A stretch of DNA of 64,000 bases from Lingula anatina (lineage: Eukaryota > Brachiopoda > Lingulata > Lingulida > Lingulidae), in assembly GCF_001039355.2 (NCBI RefSeq), contig NW_019775291.1:195604-259603 (forward strand), given 5' to 3'. The translations under genes and the position numbers were made by a program. Positions within the stretch are counted from its first letter, which is position 1. Each line of letters starts with the position of its first letter. Under the pieces are notes generated by a model. The model had not been told where the DNA came from, did no database searches, and worked only from the letters and a program-made list of their open reading frames with translations. This document shows, piece by piece, positions 1 to 13,490 of this stretch.

Positions 1-1275
1 AAATAAAATTCCATAACTTATAACCACGCAGTATCAAGTATGTCATGTTTGAAACATTCAATGTTTAATGTGTAAAAAATTCCAAAATTCGTGATGTCAC
101 ACTAATTGAAATTACTTTTCGATAGTGCATTTTGAATGAACAGCATAGAATTGAAATTGGCTTTTCAAACAGCATTTCGCTCATCCAGTTCGCCACCTAT
201 GCCTTTAAAAGGTTGATTTTATAATCTGTCACTCAGAGAAAGCATAGCTTTAGTTCAGCTCACAAATGTACAACTTTCTTAGTGAAATTGTACCAGAATT
301 CGATAGGGAAGCATACCAAATGGGAAGCATAATGCCCTTTAACTTTGAAATTGGTGTATGTGTACCTATATAGCATTCAGTAACTCGGCACAAACCAGTC
401 CCTTAATGCCAACACACCAATATTTAGGGTTACAAACGGGCCATTCCACAGCATTTTTCCCTTCTCGACTGTTTCTGACCTCAAAATTTACTGCTACTGG
501 AATTTTTGCCCACGGGTTTCAAAACACGAGAAGCAACTTCACTCTACATTTTCATGAGACGTGAAGAGGTCACCAAATTTTGGAGGAAGCAAAATATTAC
601 GAGGGGAATATATTGGGGAATGGCCACACCCAGCAAGCACGCAGGCTTCAAAATGTTTGTCAAAAGAAGCAAAACTTAGTTATAATCAAAGTCCTAATAT
701 AAACATCTTAAAATGTCACACTGAATCGGTTGAAATTGAAATATTCGTATACTTCGTACCGGGCCGCCTCGCATCCACTCCCTGCTGGCTGAAAACTGAC
801 GATGAACTGACAACTCTTACTATGAAGGTTCACTTACACTCGTTGGGGGGGGGGGGGGGGGGGGGGGAGGCAGGATAAAGAGAGCGCCTTTATTGTCTTA
901 TTGAACATTCACTGTTTTCCAACAGGTGAAACATAATTCTTATACATTTTTTTCTAAAATTCAATTTCCTGGCATTAAATGCATAATTGTTCAATATCCT
1001 CCAAAACATACCAGTAAGAAATAAATATCAGATCCTAACTAATGAAACGTCATTATGTAGGTCATGGGCACCCCTAATATGCCTTTATCTGAGCAGTTTT
1101 CGCCATGTTTGACAAACTAAACAGTACCATAGCGCCACCTGGAGGAAACAGAAATGAATGTCTCGGCTGCAATCAGAAGCTTATTTTCGAGACATGGAAT
1201 AGTTATTGTCACTGCGGAACGTCAGATTTTAAATTTGAACAAAAAATAAAAAAAAAGTGGATATCTTCACCGATG

Positions 1276-1309
<34 letters not shown>

Positions 1310-1880
1310 TGAAGTAGGTTTTGTTAGATATGGCGCTGGAATAATAAAAAAACCTATTCAAAACGGTTTACAGCTGTGATGTGATAATTTGCATACAAAA
1401 AACATGAGGTTAGAGGTGTAACATTCCTTTTGTCCAAGATCGTTCGGTACATTCTGTAATAGCTGCGTGCGTGGGTGACCTTCATTGTACGAAAGCAAAT
1501 GCACCACACAAACTGAGACTATATAATAACAGGAATTAAGATCCCACAAGAAACTTTTGAATGGTAAGTTCATAACTTTTTAGCCTTTCTCGTACTGGTT
1601 CATGGAAATTGGTTATTATCACCCATCAGGGTATCTGTTAAGATGCTGACTCACTTTATTTTTTAGTATTATTTTTTTCAAAAATCATGAAAATCATGTC
1701 ATTAAAATGCTTATCTAGCAAAGAGAGCATAAATCGTCCACCCACAAAGCACAAAATCTGGAAAATCGTGATGTACGGAACAATTAACAGGATATGCCCA
1801 TCCTGATTTCACTACACTGTGGTTCAGAAAGTGAAAAAATATGACACTACTAGCGCGTCTGTTTACGTACGTAGTGTGGC
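1..1880. other. Intergenic, no gene recognised
   Basis: I see no convincing coding exon here. The stretch is AT-rich and holds a run of G at 845-867 and a run of T at about 1278-1308. The short open frames overlap these runs or show no recognisable domain. It forms the 5' flank of the small peptide gene that starts near 1.9 kb. Confidence 0.5.
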
Positions 1881-1889
1881 TATATAAAA
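1881..1889 (+). promoter_or_regulatory. TATA box of the cysteine-rich peptide gene
   Basis: TATATAAAA lies about 30 bases upstream of a plausible start near 1912. A short non-coding first exon follows and ends at 1988 before a strong donor (AAG|GTAAGC). A clear TATA box with a short leader exon is common for highly inducible secreted-peptide genes; that regulatory reading is inference. Confidence 0.6.
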
Positions 1890-2530
1890 ACCGCTGATAT
1901 AGTTCTTCTTGCGTTCACAACACTTCAGACGGAGTCAAAGATAGACTACCTACTGGTGAGAGCTACAACTGTCTTGTCTTGTTTTAAGGTAAGCGCTCCT
2001 AGCGTCATGTTTCTTTCTTTCGTTGTTTTTATAGGTTGATTGGATAAATGCGCGCACAAATAATACTATTTAAAAAATTACAGCATTTTTTCTTTATTCA
2101 ATCTTAAGCGTTTCGTAATTTCTTCGAATTCGAAAAAAGCGTTTTTCAACGTAGCTTGTAACTCAGCATTAACTTTGAAAACCGTATCATGTAAGAAATG
2201 GATAATTATATAGGACTTGCAAAACGAAGAAAAAGAGTGCTACCCTCCTTATTAAAGGCTGGATTTTGCTTTCTCTGTTTATTCATTTTTGTTCGTTTGT
2301 TTTACATGAAACGCACAAAAAAAAATTCTTGGCTTTATTAAGTAAAACATTGACTCAACTTCATATCGAATACCTTTTTAGCAAAATGTCTTAATATTGC
2401 ATTAAATGCTTCTTTCTACTTCCTTTCTTTTTTAGAATGACTCCAGAAATATATAAAGCTGGACCCCTTCTTTCATAAACATTTATGAAAGTTTATTTTA
2501 TCGTTTTCCAGGTCCTACCCATCGTTCATT

Positions 2531-3205
2531 ATGTCCAAAACAGTTTTGATCGTATTGGTTGCCATGCTGTTGGTGGCGACTTCAATGGCGTCTCCAGTGA
2601 GAAGTACGTAAAAAGGGACCTTCCTTTCTTTATATCTAGATCTTTTGCTAAGAGTCATTATCCATTTGATTTTCATTTGGTTGGTTTTAGAAGTTGGTTC
2701 AATAAATGCGCGCGCGAACAAGAACAACATAAAAAAAAACAGTTTCGAAAGGAGAGTGTCGAGGGATCCCTTACTTTTTATTTGATGCTTAGAAATACTG
2801 AATGAGAGATAGACCTCTATAAAACGATTTATCAATTTTAGGGGATTTTTCAGTTTTGGGGCACTCTCGTATTGGAATTGGAGGCTGGTGATTTTCACTC
2901 GTAACGATTAAAACGAGAACTTTCAACATAACTTTCTGAAGAGACCGAAAGTGTTTTCATTTGTGACTTAAGCGAGATATTGATCACTTACTTTTTTTGA
3001 CTATCCTTGCATACGTGACAACGAATTAAACAACTTCGCCGTATTTTTCATCGTTTCAGATAAACGGTTCTTCAAGTGCTCCGTGGACCCGAATTGCGGC
3101 GTCCATGTTGGCGTTCAAGCCGGCCCGAGCGGTCAAGTCCTCACTTGTTGGTGCGCGAACCCACAAACCAACATGAAGTGCTGCGTTGACGTCAACTGGG
3201 GTTAA
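2531..3205 (+). CDS. Secreted cysteine-rich peptide precursor, 72 aa, two coding exons
   Basis: Family not recognised. Coding exons are 2531-2603 and 3060-3205; a leader exon (about 1912-1988) joins at acceptor 2511|2512. The ATG at 2531 opens a hydrophobic signal peptide (MSKTVLIVLVAMLLVATSMA). A short propeptide ends in RNKR, a furin-type site created across the splice junction (donor GTACGT, phase 1). The predicted mature peptide is 45 residues starting FFKC, with six cysteines spaced C-X5-C-X16-C-X-C-X8-C-C, and the frame ends in NWG then TAA. The final exon is GC-richer than its surroundings, as expected for coding DNA. The spacing does not match beta-defensins or macins as I know them. 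A host-defence peptide, peptide hormone or secretory effector would all fit. Gene structure is fairly sure; function is unknown. Confidence 0.7.
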
Positions 3206-3525
3206 ATATTCAGACTATTTCTTCTATAACATTATCTTATATATATGCATTGACTTCAGCGCCTGAGCCAGAATTATAACTCCAGTTTCAAGTTATCGCT
3301 GTTTTGTCCAACCGCCAATGAACTTATTTAGGCATTTTGTATATTTGTAAAGTTTTTTTTACAAAGTACAAATTTCATTATATGATTTCAATCATTTATG
3401 AAGCATCCAACTACATTTGTAATATTTTAATCTGTACAAGGTTTGGATGTAAGACAAAATTATTGATATGTACTCAGACTCACTCTAAAGTGTAACAAAT
3501 GCTTTTCTAGTTCCTCTATTTAATG

Positions 3526-3531
3526 AATAAA
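3526..3531 (+). terminator. Polyadenylation signal of the peptide gene
   Basis: AATAAA about 320 bases after the stop at 3205. The intervening AT-rich DNA has no other open frame and is taken as 3' UTR. Confidence 0.6.
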
Positions 3532-3549
3532 CTGTCATCTAAACTACCT

Positions 3550-5270
3550 GTCTTATGTTTTATATTGAAGTGGTTTAAAAAGAGCATTGACGGCATTATT
3601 AAATTTCCCAGTTGTCTCTCCCATGCCTCAAATTTCCATGGGGCCCTGAAGCAAATTAAGCTAGGGTGCCACTTGGCAAAATACTAATTAATGCAAAATA
3701 TCCACAATTTCGAAATTTGACCCTTTTAATATTTCCTGCACTTCAGTTTATTTGTACTAAGGAACTTGATTACAAAACACCACGAAATGTGCAAAACACT
3801 TACTCTTAAAACCAGAAAATCTTTAACGCTTATGCTTAAGTCCATTAAAATTAAAGCAGAATGGACTCAAGATCCCTTACATGCTGTTCAGCCTTCAGCT
3901 CCCTAGTAATTTAAAAAAAATTAATTTTTTGGTCATTTCTATAATATCCCAAAAATAACTTTAGTAAAGAAAATATTTATCCAATCATATTCGTCCATCA
4001 TTGAACTCAAACTACCTTTTTGTCAACATCTCCTGTTACATTTGAAGTAAAACAAAAATGAAGTTGGGCAGTAATGTTGTTTTAAAACAAATGCATCACA
4101 TGGCAACAGTATGGGAAGGGAGACAATCAGACTACGCACACACACATATATAAAGCTTACATGTACTAGGTAGTTCCATGTATTACAGAACAAACGGATT
4201 TGTCATGTAATAAGTTTATTTTCTTGACAGCTTAGAGAAGAGTCTTGTATATATATCTATATATAGAAATTTTCTTTTTTACGAGACAAAAATGATGACC
4301 TGTATTACTTAGGGATTTATCCCTTCAAAATGTCATGTTAATTTGTTTGTTTTTTATTTTATTGCATATGTTCTTCTTGTTCTCTATAATAAGGTGAACA
4401 TATTTTAACCGACTGTATCACACACAATATTCAGTTTTTGGTGAAAATTCAAATCGTCATTATTTCAATTTTGAATCCCCATTAACAACCTTACACAAGA
4501 AGACAATAGCTTCAAATGTCATATGTATACATAACATTCTAACAATATGTGCACTTCACATGTCAGATTTCTTGGGTTTGCCCTATAATTTTTTTAAAAT
4601 TGTAATAAATCCCCTGCAATTCTTGAGCACAATGCTGTAGGTAACGAGGATGCTGTATAAAATTTAGCTGTATAAAATGACAAGGCAGAAATAAGATCTA
4701 TAACACTCCTGGGGGGGGGGGGGGGGGAAGAGAGAGAAAGAGAATGAGATACAGAAAAAGGAATCGTGCTTTATATACGTAGCATATATATTGGTGGGAC
4801 AGGGCTGTTAGCATTGCTTTACAGATTAACTAATTTTGGGCTCTTTTTGATATTTTGCATCATTAGTGTTTATCTATGTGATTTGATGATATGTTTTGAC
4901 TAGAGGTTTGTAGGACAGTATGTTACAGTTAAAAAAAAAACTGATTCACTTCACACCATATAACTCACGTCATGGTAAACAAATGAATACTTCTAAAGGA
5001 AATAATATCTTCCAACTGCTGAGTTTTAACATTATTCATTTGTTTCTGCAATTCAAAAATCAATTCTGTCTTTTGAGAAAGAATTATTTCTCTCTATCTT
5101 AGTAGTAAGTTTATACTCAGCAAAACAAGAAAAAGACCGACAAAATATGATTAAAACTCATATATATTAAGTGATAGCCAGCCATGATGGTATGTAAAAT
5201 TCTATGTATAATATCATTCTTCATCCAACAACTTCATATCACAGAATAAATCTTCAATAAATCAAGATAC
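3550..5270. other. Intergenic spacer, no gene recognised
   Basis: AT-rich DNA between the peptide gene (+) and the 3' end of WASHC2 (-), which converge on it. It contains a G run near 4711-4727 and short TA-rich tracts. No exon with a recognisable domain was found. Confidence 0.5.
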
Positions 5271-5276
5271 TTTATT
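5271..5276 (-). terminator. Polyadenylation signal of WASHC2
   Basis: TTTATT on the plus strand, AATAAA on the minus strand, 50 bases beyond the WASHC2 stop codon at 5326-5328. A very short 3' UTR results; other downstream signals are not excluded. Confidence 0.5.
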
Positions 5277-5325
5277 CCCAGGATAAGTGAGGGTATGTCT
5301 CAAGAAAAAAAAATCATTTCTGCAC

Positions 5326-8300
5326 TCAGTTCATAGCATTTAGAGGGTCGTCAAAAATACTTGGTGCGTTCTCGTCAAAGATATTTGCCGCTTCTGCTGG
5401 ACTGGTCTTTTTCTTTGTGCCTTTACTCGTTTTCTTGGTCTTAGGTTTTGGGTCTGTATCAGCAAAGATGTCATCTGGAAATAAAATTGAACGAGTACTT
5501 ATCATAATCAAATCTAGAACAGTAGTGATGATAACTTGAGTATGAAGATATTATCAAACCCACCCTCAGGGGTTGGGGGGGGGGGGGGGCAAACAGGATT
5601 TACAAATTATAAACGAATCTGCGAGGACATCACCCTCACCCCCTGTCTTCACCCTCTGTTTCATCTCCCAGACCTTCATCCACCCTCCCTCCCTTCCAAG
5701 CCCCCAAAACTTACTGCCATAACCAGGTCACAGTTTTACAAAAAGAAAAAAACTAGTCAGTTCCATTGGCTTGGTTGACTAGGATTTCCACCAGAGTGCT
5801 GTAACACTAGTACTGATAGGGTAATATGTGCCCATGTGACCATGTTACCTTGGTAATTAAGTTCTTAGCCCTGGAACCTGACTTAAGTTTTTAGCCCACT
5901 GCTTCATCATCCTGACTACCCACTCCTCACCACCCGAAAAACCATAAAAACCCATAAAACTCACCAACATCTCCTTTAAACAATGGTTTGGTATCTGTTT
6001 TTGAACCAGTTTTCTTCTTGCTCTTCTTTTCTTTGGGTTTGGCTGCCGGAATGTCCGCAAAAATGTCGGTGTCATCCTGAAATATGTCCTCATCTCGTGT
6101 TTTGGGTTTTTCTTTCTGTTTCTTCGCCGCAGCTTTACTGGCTGCCGCTGCTGCAAACATGTCTTCGTCCTGCAATGATTATATAAAAATCGACAATGTA
6201 AAATTAAAAGAAAATGCACCAGAAGCTGTCTATTTAGTCTCATTTAATGTTGAAGAGGTTTTAATCTTCACGACACACTTTATTTTATAAAATGCTTCCA
6301 CCAGTTTGAAACATGCAGTTTTCTGTGTCTGTGCGTAGCATGTGCGTGCCCCTTGTGTACATGCATGTATGCATGTGTGTATGTGTGTGTGTGTGTTCAA
6401 GTTCATGCACGTTCATTTATTCTACATATTAATAAATTCTCTCCACTGTTACTAAACATGTACAAAGTTTTAATAAAGTATACAACCCTGTAACAAAGAA
6501 GATATTAACAGACACCACCATTTATAAATATAACTGATTGTACCATGTCAGATTATATGTACATGGTACTGCTCCATACTTTGTTGATGCTGATGGCCCT
6601 TTTAAAGATGTCCCTTCTATGACCTTCTATGAAATCACGTGACCCAAATAATTAAATGAGCATTTTTAATTGGTGCACTTGAACTTCAATGATTCTTTCC
6701 ACTAATGAATAAATGAAGCTATGCAAGACCCATAGACCTGCAGCTATAAATATAAAATTTCGATCTAAAGTGCTTTAAATTTGTGCAACAAATCCCAGAT
6801 CCCACAGCAAGTCGACATATTTGAAATATGCTAAAAACTAGTCTAACTACATAAAACACCACCTAAACTAACAACACTCTATGCTACCATTATCTGCAGA
6901 TATTTCATGTTTTAAAATTTTTCACAACATTGTTTTTTTCCCAGTCACCCTGTGTTTCAATGACTGTGTTCATCTGTAGCCAGCATAATACATACACTGG
7001 GTTTAGAGAAGAGTTTGGATGTGGTAAAAAAAACTTGAAAATTTAGTCGGTCTTGAAATTTTCTTCAAAAGACGATTCTCTGCTGACAATTTTTTTTTAC
7101 TAAATAAATTTCATCAAACTTGAAAATTAATGAGTGGATAATTTTGAATAGTTCAGCTAAAATGACCATGTCAGATTCTGGCATTTTCAAATATTCATTT
7201 ATTTTTAGGTCACAAAATTTTCAAGTTTTTACCAAGTTTTAGAAAGTCAGGGTGGTTCTACTGATTTTTCCCCAATAAATGTAACTTGTCAGAAATTTAG
7301 AAATAATATTTTAAATTATCAGTAAGATTTTTCATGGTTCCAAGGGATTGTATTTACTGATTCTACTAATAATGACCACTAAATTTGAAACACAGCCCAT
7401 GATGCTCTTGAGACAAAGAGCAAAACGTAGCTGTTTCACTTTAATTTTTGTTCCAAATGATTTATCACTAGAATCATTTGTAAATCTTTTTAATCTTTTT
7501 TTTTCTTTAATAATTATATCATCAGTTGATTATAGTTTATCAAAGGAGACCAATGATGTAGGGTTCATTAATAACTTAAAGAAATAATTTTCATAAATAA
7601 ATAATTTTCATCAATATAATAATATCACAAATCAGAAATCAAGAATATCTGAAAAACTGTAGACAATCAAATACCACTCTAACCATCCAGTTTTTTCAGA
7701 TACATAGTTTCAGTTATGCATATTCTTATAATGAAATTGTTGTTTAATTTTCTTCATCAATTATAATGGAAAATATCACAAAAGTAGTAAACAAATGCTC
7801 ACTTCATCTTCTTGCTCTGGACTTTCAGTTTTTCCCTCTTCCTGTAGAATATTTGTTGGGTTCAAAATAAATTATGAAAGCTAATGTATATCCTTGGTAT
7901 TAGTCTGTGCAACAGCATTTGTAATAGATCCAGGCCCTGTAACTCGAAAGCATGTGCATTGAGACCGTACTCACCCATACTCGTCACATATAATACATTG
8001 TAGCCTCTATGTGATATCCCTATTCGCAACGTGCGATGCTTTCGAGTTATGGGGCCCAGAAGTCATAGGGCTCATTCCCAGTGAAACTATCAGTCTACGT
8101 AGATCGATCCAACTCCATGGGGACTCTTGCTGAATGCAATCAGATTAAGAAATTATTGGGAATGAGCCCTTACAGCAAAATTCGAAGACCCTTATCACAT
8201 CATGCATTACACATCTGTAAGTGCTTTAATATAGATAGGTGTAATGATCAGTGTGAAAAAGGCCTTTTTAGGCCGCATTCAGAACAGTGGACTAACTAGT

Positions 8301-11300
8301 CCGTGGGTCAAATATGGCCGACCCACGGGGAATCTATTCAGTGTCTATAAGTGGATTAGACTGCAAGCTTTTAAGTGGGTTGCCATATTTGACTGGCCAA
8401 CTAGTAAGTCCACTGTTCTGAATACGGCCTAAGACTTTTTGATTTTTACTTGATCTACTTACACCAAAGAGTTCTTCCTGTTTGGCAGCTTTTGTCGCTT
8501 TCTTGTCTTCTTTCTTTTCATCTTTTTTGGAATTTAAACTGGAGTCTGCGAAAATATCATCATCCAGTAGAGCACCAGAAGGCTTGGCTTTGCCAACAGA
8601 TTTTGAGCTTGGGGGAGGTTTATTCAATACACTGTCCCCAAACAAGTCATCATCTAAAATCGAGGATGCTTTTGCAGTTTTCTTGGGTTCTGAAAAAATA
8701 TCGTCTTTGTCGTTTTGTGTCACTTGGGAGGAGGGGGGCACAGCAGGTGTTGGAACATTTTTTGCTGCACCAAATAAGTCATCGTCAAAGTTGGTGACTT
8801 TCTTTTCAGCACTCTTTGGCTTGTTTCCAAATCCTGCATCGAAAATGTCCTCACCTCCTTGAAGTAGTCCCTGACCTTGACCCGCTTTTCCTTCAGGAAC
8901 AAGGTCATCATTTCCAAATATGTCCTTTACTGGTTTGTTTGAGGTTGGTGCACTACTTGCTTGTGGAACTTTTCTGATAACTGTTGTTGTCGTGCCAGTT
9001 GTCACGGAAACTGCTGATGGTGCTGTTGTCATGGCACCTACTCCATCAACAAAGTCCTGTTCGGCTTGTCTTGCTGCTGCCTGTCTGGCTTGTCTTGACG
9101 GAGGTCTCCTCTTCTGCTGTACTTTGGCTCGACCCTGAAATTTGATCATGTATATAAATGTTGAGTACAGTTGCACAGAACTCCTTGTTAGTATTATTAT
9201 TAAGTTATCATTATAAAATGATTGTTTACACTGAAAATTTAACTAAAAAAAACTCACACAAATATCTAAACACAAAAACACTTTCATATAACTACAAAAC
9301 CAGATCTAGAAGCACCTGTGTATGTACCACTAGCAGTTGGACATCATGGAAATCATCTGAGATAGCTTAAAATAAGGCCATCAGCACTGTCTGATATATC
9401 ATATGAGACTAGAATTTCAGAATCTGTTAGGTGAGGCTTACTTTTACGCAATAAGAGCGAAACTGGCAATATTGTCTAAGGAGCAATGCATAAGGTGCAT
9501 GCATAATATGATGAATTCTCATTGCCATAGACCACAATACGACAAGAGTTCAGTGAAAACAACCAAATAAATTTCCACAGATAAAGTTTATCAGTTTTTA
9601 TTCACTACCTTACCAAATCCACTAGTGTGCCCTTAATTCTGACCCAACTCTCCCCTAATACCATGAAATCTCCCTTGATTTTTAGTTAATTCGCAAAACT
9701 TCACGCTTTCTCAGAAGATGCCCATTACCCACCTTCGCAGCATTTTGTAAAGTACTAGTTGTGCTCATGGGTTGATCAAAGCCCACGGCAACTGTTTCAG
9801 GCTCCTTAGCAACGGGAGCCGCACCAGGCAGCAAAGCAGCGGGGTTAAATGCCAAACCAGCCTGGAAATAAATCAAAACTCAAACCACTGCAAATTTTAA
9901 ACATGCAAAGAAGCTAAAAACATTAATTTACAGCCACTCTTCTAATTTTTAAGCTTTCATTCTGTCAAACAAAGTTAAAGGGTTCATTCCCTATGAAATA
10001 TATCATTCTACATGTATGTAGACAGATCAAACTCCACCACGACTCTTGCTTAAAGGGATAATAACTCTTCGTATGAGATCTATATTTCAAAATAAAAACA
10101 TTGTGAATAACTCATAGAAATATAATATATTCTGTTTTACCACAAAAACGGCAGTTATAGCTATTATTCTGATATCTGAGCTTGTTTTTAGACCATGTTA
10201 CCTCCATTGAAGGCTATACTCTGTTAAAATCTCTCAAGAGATTTTAACTAAAAACCAAACTTTTAGAAAAAACCAGGGACTAACTTTGAATGTAAAAATG
10301 GATTCATTATAACCATTGGAAAGTATGGGAAAATTGTTGTTTACTCCAGGAAAATTCATTTTTTGGCTGAAACAAAGAGTTATTATCCCTTTAATGCAAT
10401 TAGATTAGCAGATTAACACTGGGACTGTGAGCTAAAATGTTCATTAAAACATACTTCTGTGAAATCTGGTCACATCTCAAGAACAACCTCAAAAATCAAG
10501 CTCAGCAGTCACAGAAATAGAAGCTAAAGAAATATTCATTAAATTACCTGTAAGCGACCTATATTTGATTGTGGTTTTGGAGGACTACTTATTGGAGCCT
10601 CGGGTTTGGCATCAACACTGTCCTCATCTAAAAAATTAATGAAACAGTGGATTTTGATAAAGTGTGAAGAAATTTGCTAAATATTCAATATTTACTTTAT
10701 AAAAGCATTTTTCCAAACACAATTAAATGGTGAATCTGAAAACAAAAAAATCTATCTTAAAATAACTTAACTTTTATTAACTTAGTGATAAGTTTTTGTT
10801 TTTGCTCTTAATTCTTTTTTGTCTTTATTTTCTTAAAATAGGATTGAATCACTAACTTTTTTCTTCCTCCTTTGTTTCTTTCTTTTTGAAAGCTGATGGA
10901 TCAAATCCACCAAACATGGACACTCCCCCTACAGGTTTCTTGGGCTTACTAACTTCAGCTTCCGGAGGCTATGGCCACAATACAATACAAAGAGATGTTG
11001 TAAGAGAAGAATTTTATCAGCTGCATTATGTTACAGGCCCATAGCCAGGGGGGATTCAAAGAGTTAAAAAGAACCCCCCTTTTTGCCGGATAAAGATCCA
11101 TTCTGGACAAAATTTGAGATACACGAAAGTTTCATTGTAAAAGGTCCACTTCTTCAGAAAAAGAACTCCTTTTAAAATTGCTGGCTACAGGCCTATGTTA
11201 TAAGAATAAATCAAGTTTTCCACTATTAATTCACTGATGAAGATGCTCTAGGTAGACATTGAAATAATGGAGGTAAAAATTTTCAATATTAGCTGTTGAT

Positions 11301-13095
11301 TGAAGAACAGTTACTTTATTCTCAAAGATATGTTGTGCTCACTCAAAAACTTGAGACCAAATTTTGATAAACAAGCAACATTTTTTCCTCAAAAGTTCAA
11401 CCATGCACTTCAAAAAGTTCATTTTTCATCATAATAATATTTCAAGTTAATTCTCAGGCTAGTTACAATACCTTCTCTTCTTTCTTAGCTGCTGGTTTTC
11501 CAAAGAGATCACCTCCATCTTCCTCACCTCCTGCACCAAACAAGGACACCCCACCTGCTGGCTTTTTGGGTTTTTCTTCAACAGGCTAAAATTCACAACA
11601 TAGTTTGAATTTTAAATAATCTAAATACTTAAAAGTATTATATACAGATTAAAATGATCACCTGATATCCTGCAAAGCTACTTATCATTTCCAATATTCA
11701 AACCTTAAAAAATTTCCAACTTTCAAACAGAATAACTTGTGCCTTCATGTTGGTATTTCCTACAGATACCTTTTAAACCAACATTTCATCCAATTAATGA
11801 TGAAGATTTTCATCTGCTATTTGTAAGTAACTTCAAAAAAGAAATGTAGAGGTTCCTTTGCAAATAGCTTAATCAATAAATGCATTCTTTACCGGCTTAC
11901 AGTAAGAAGGGACAAGACTTTTGGTTCCCTAAAAGTTGGAAATCTGCCGATAGCAAAATTTCATTACTGTTCTACATAGGTGCCAACACCACCCAGACAG
12001 TTATATATCTGCCGAAAGTCACAAAAATTTCATCCCTGAATCAGTCTTCAAATGCATGGGCTGTGACAGATATGACTACCTAACACCCCCATATAAACAT
12101 TGGCTGGTAAATGTCAGTTTATTTCTCCAGCTACTGGCCAAAGGACCTCTACATTTCTATCGAAATAACATAGCTGATTCAAGTTTTCAACATAAAAATC
12201 TTAGGTTTTGACAATCTGGGACTTAGTAACAGCTACCTTAGATGCCTTGGCAGAACCACCTCCAAAAAGATCACCCTCATCCTCATCTTCTCCTCCAAAG
12301 AGAGGATCAGCAATTTTCTTGGCTGGAGTTGGTTTCTTTTCTTCCACCTTTTCTGCTTCTTTTCTTTCCTCTTCCACTTTAGAAGCACCCCTCGTCTTTT
12401 TGAGTCCTTTGGTGGCAGCGGTGGGATCAAAACCTCCGAACATAGACACGCCACCTATTGGCTTTTTAGGCTTAACTGGTTCCTCTTCCTGGAGGAGAAA
12501 CAGAGGAGAAGATTTATATAAACAAATTTAAAGACAAGTGCTTTATACTTCTCATTTGATATTTTAATTGTAGCTGGAGAAATATAACGAAAAATCTAAA
12601 ATATTACAATAACTTTTTCATTTTCAAAATTCTTATTAGGAAAAAAAGAAAAATTTCATTAATTAAGAGGATAGCAAATGCTTCGAAAATTGATAATTAC
12701 CCCTTTCTCCTGTTTCTTTTCCCCAAAAAGGTCATCATCTTGAGATGGGCTTTTTCCAAAAAGATCTGTGGAAGATTCTGTCACTGTAGCACCCTTTACT
12801 GGGAGAGCAGGATCAGGCTAAAAAAAAAAAATTATACAATTTATTTATCTACTTCAGTTCAAGTATTATTATTTTTTGTCTCTTTTACTATGACTACAAT
12901 CAAACATGCACAATATACTAGTACATTAATGTAACAAAATTAATGCAATTAAGTTACTCTTTAGGTATAAGAAGTTGTAGCATCTTTTACTTGGAAAACA
13001 TGTTTAAGTCTGAAAAACATTGATCTGACAATCATAACCCAGTGATTCCCTTGGAGGTATACTTGCAACTGAAATAATTCTCAGTGTGTGTGTGT

Positions 13096-13151
<56 letters not shown>

Positions 13152-13451
13152 AACCTCCTTAGCCTTAGGTTTACTAGGAGAGAACAGATCGTCATCACTC
13201 CTAGGACTCCCAAACAAATCTGTAGTGGATGAACTGACCGTAGCTCCCTTTATGCTGACCTTCTGTTTGGCTGGCTCTGTGGGCTGCTTGGCTGGTATTG
13301 GCTGCAGATGGCCAAAAATGAACAAAAATTTAAGTGAAATTGATGTTCTTACATGAAGAGATGAGTGGTATCAAGTTAACATACAACTGTGCAAGAGAAG
13401 AAAACAATCTCAACTATCACAATCAACTATAACATAATGACTCTCTATTTT

Positions 13452-13490
<39 letters not shown>

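Larger units (their letters stand above)
5326..9861 (-). other. WASHC2 exons 29-33: capping-protein-binding segment and C-terminus
   Basis: Exons: 9733-9861, 8463-9134, 7803-7841, 5965-6169 and 5326-5474, about residues 1180-1576. Exon 29 carries the conserved [10 protein letters not shown] motif. Exon 30, the largest at 672 bases, opens with the basic capping-protein-interaction-like stretch and then five acidic F motifs such as NFDDDLFG and ILDDDLFG. The 39-base exon 31 is acidic ([13 protein letters not shown]). Exons 32 and 33 carry [21 protein letters not shown] and the terminal [10 protein letters not shown]. Confidence 0.9.
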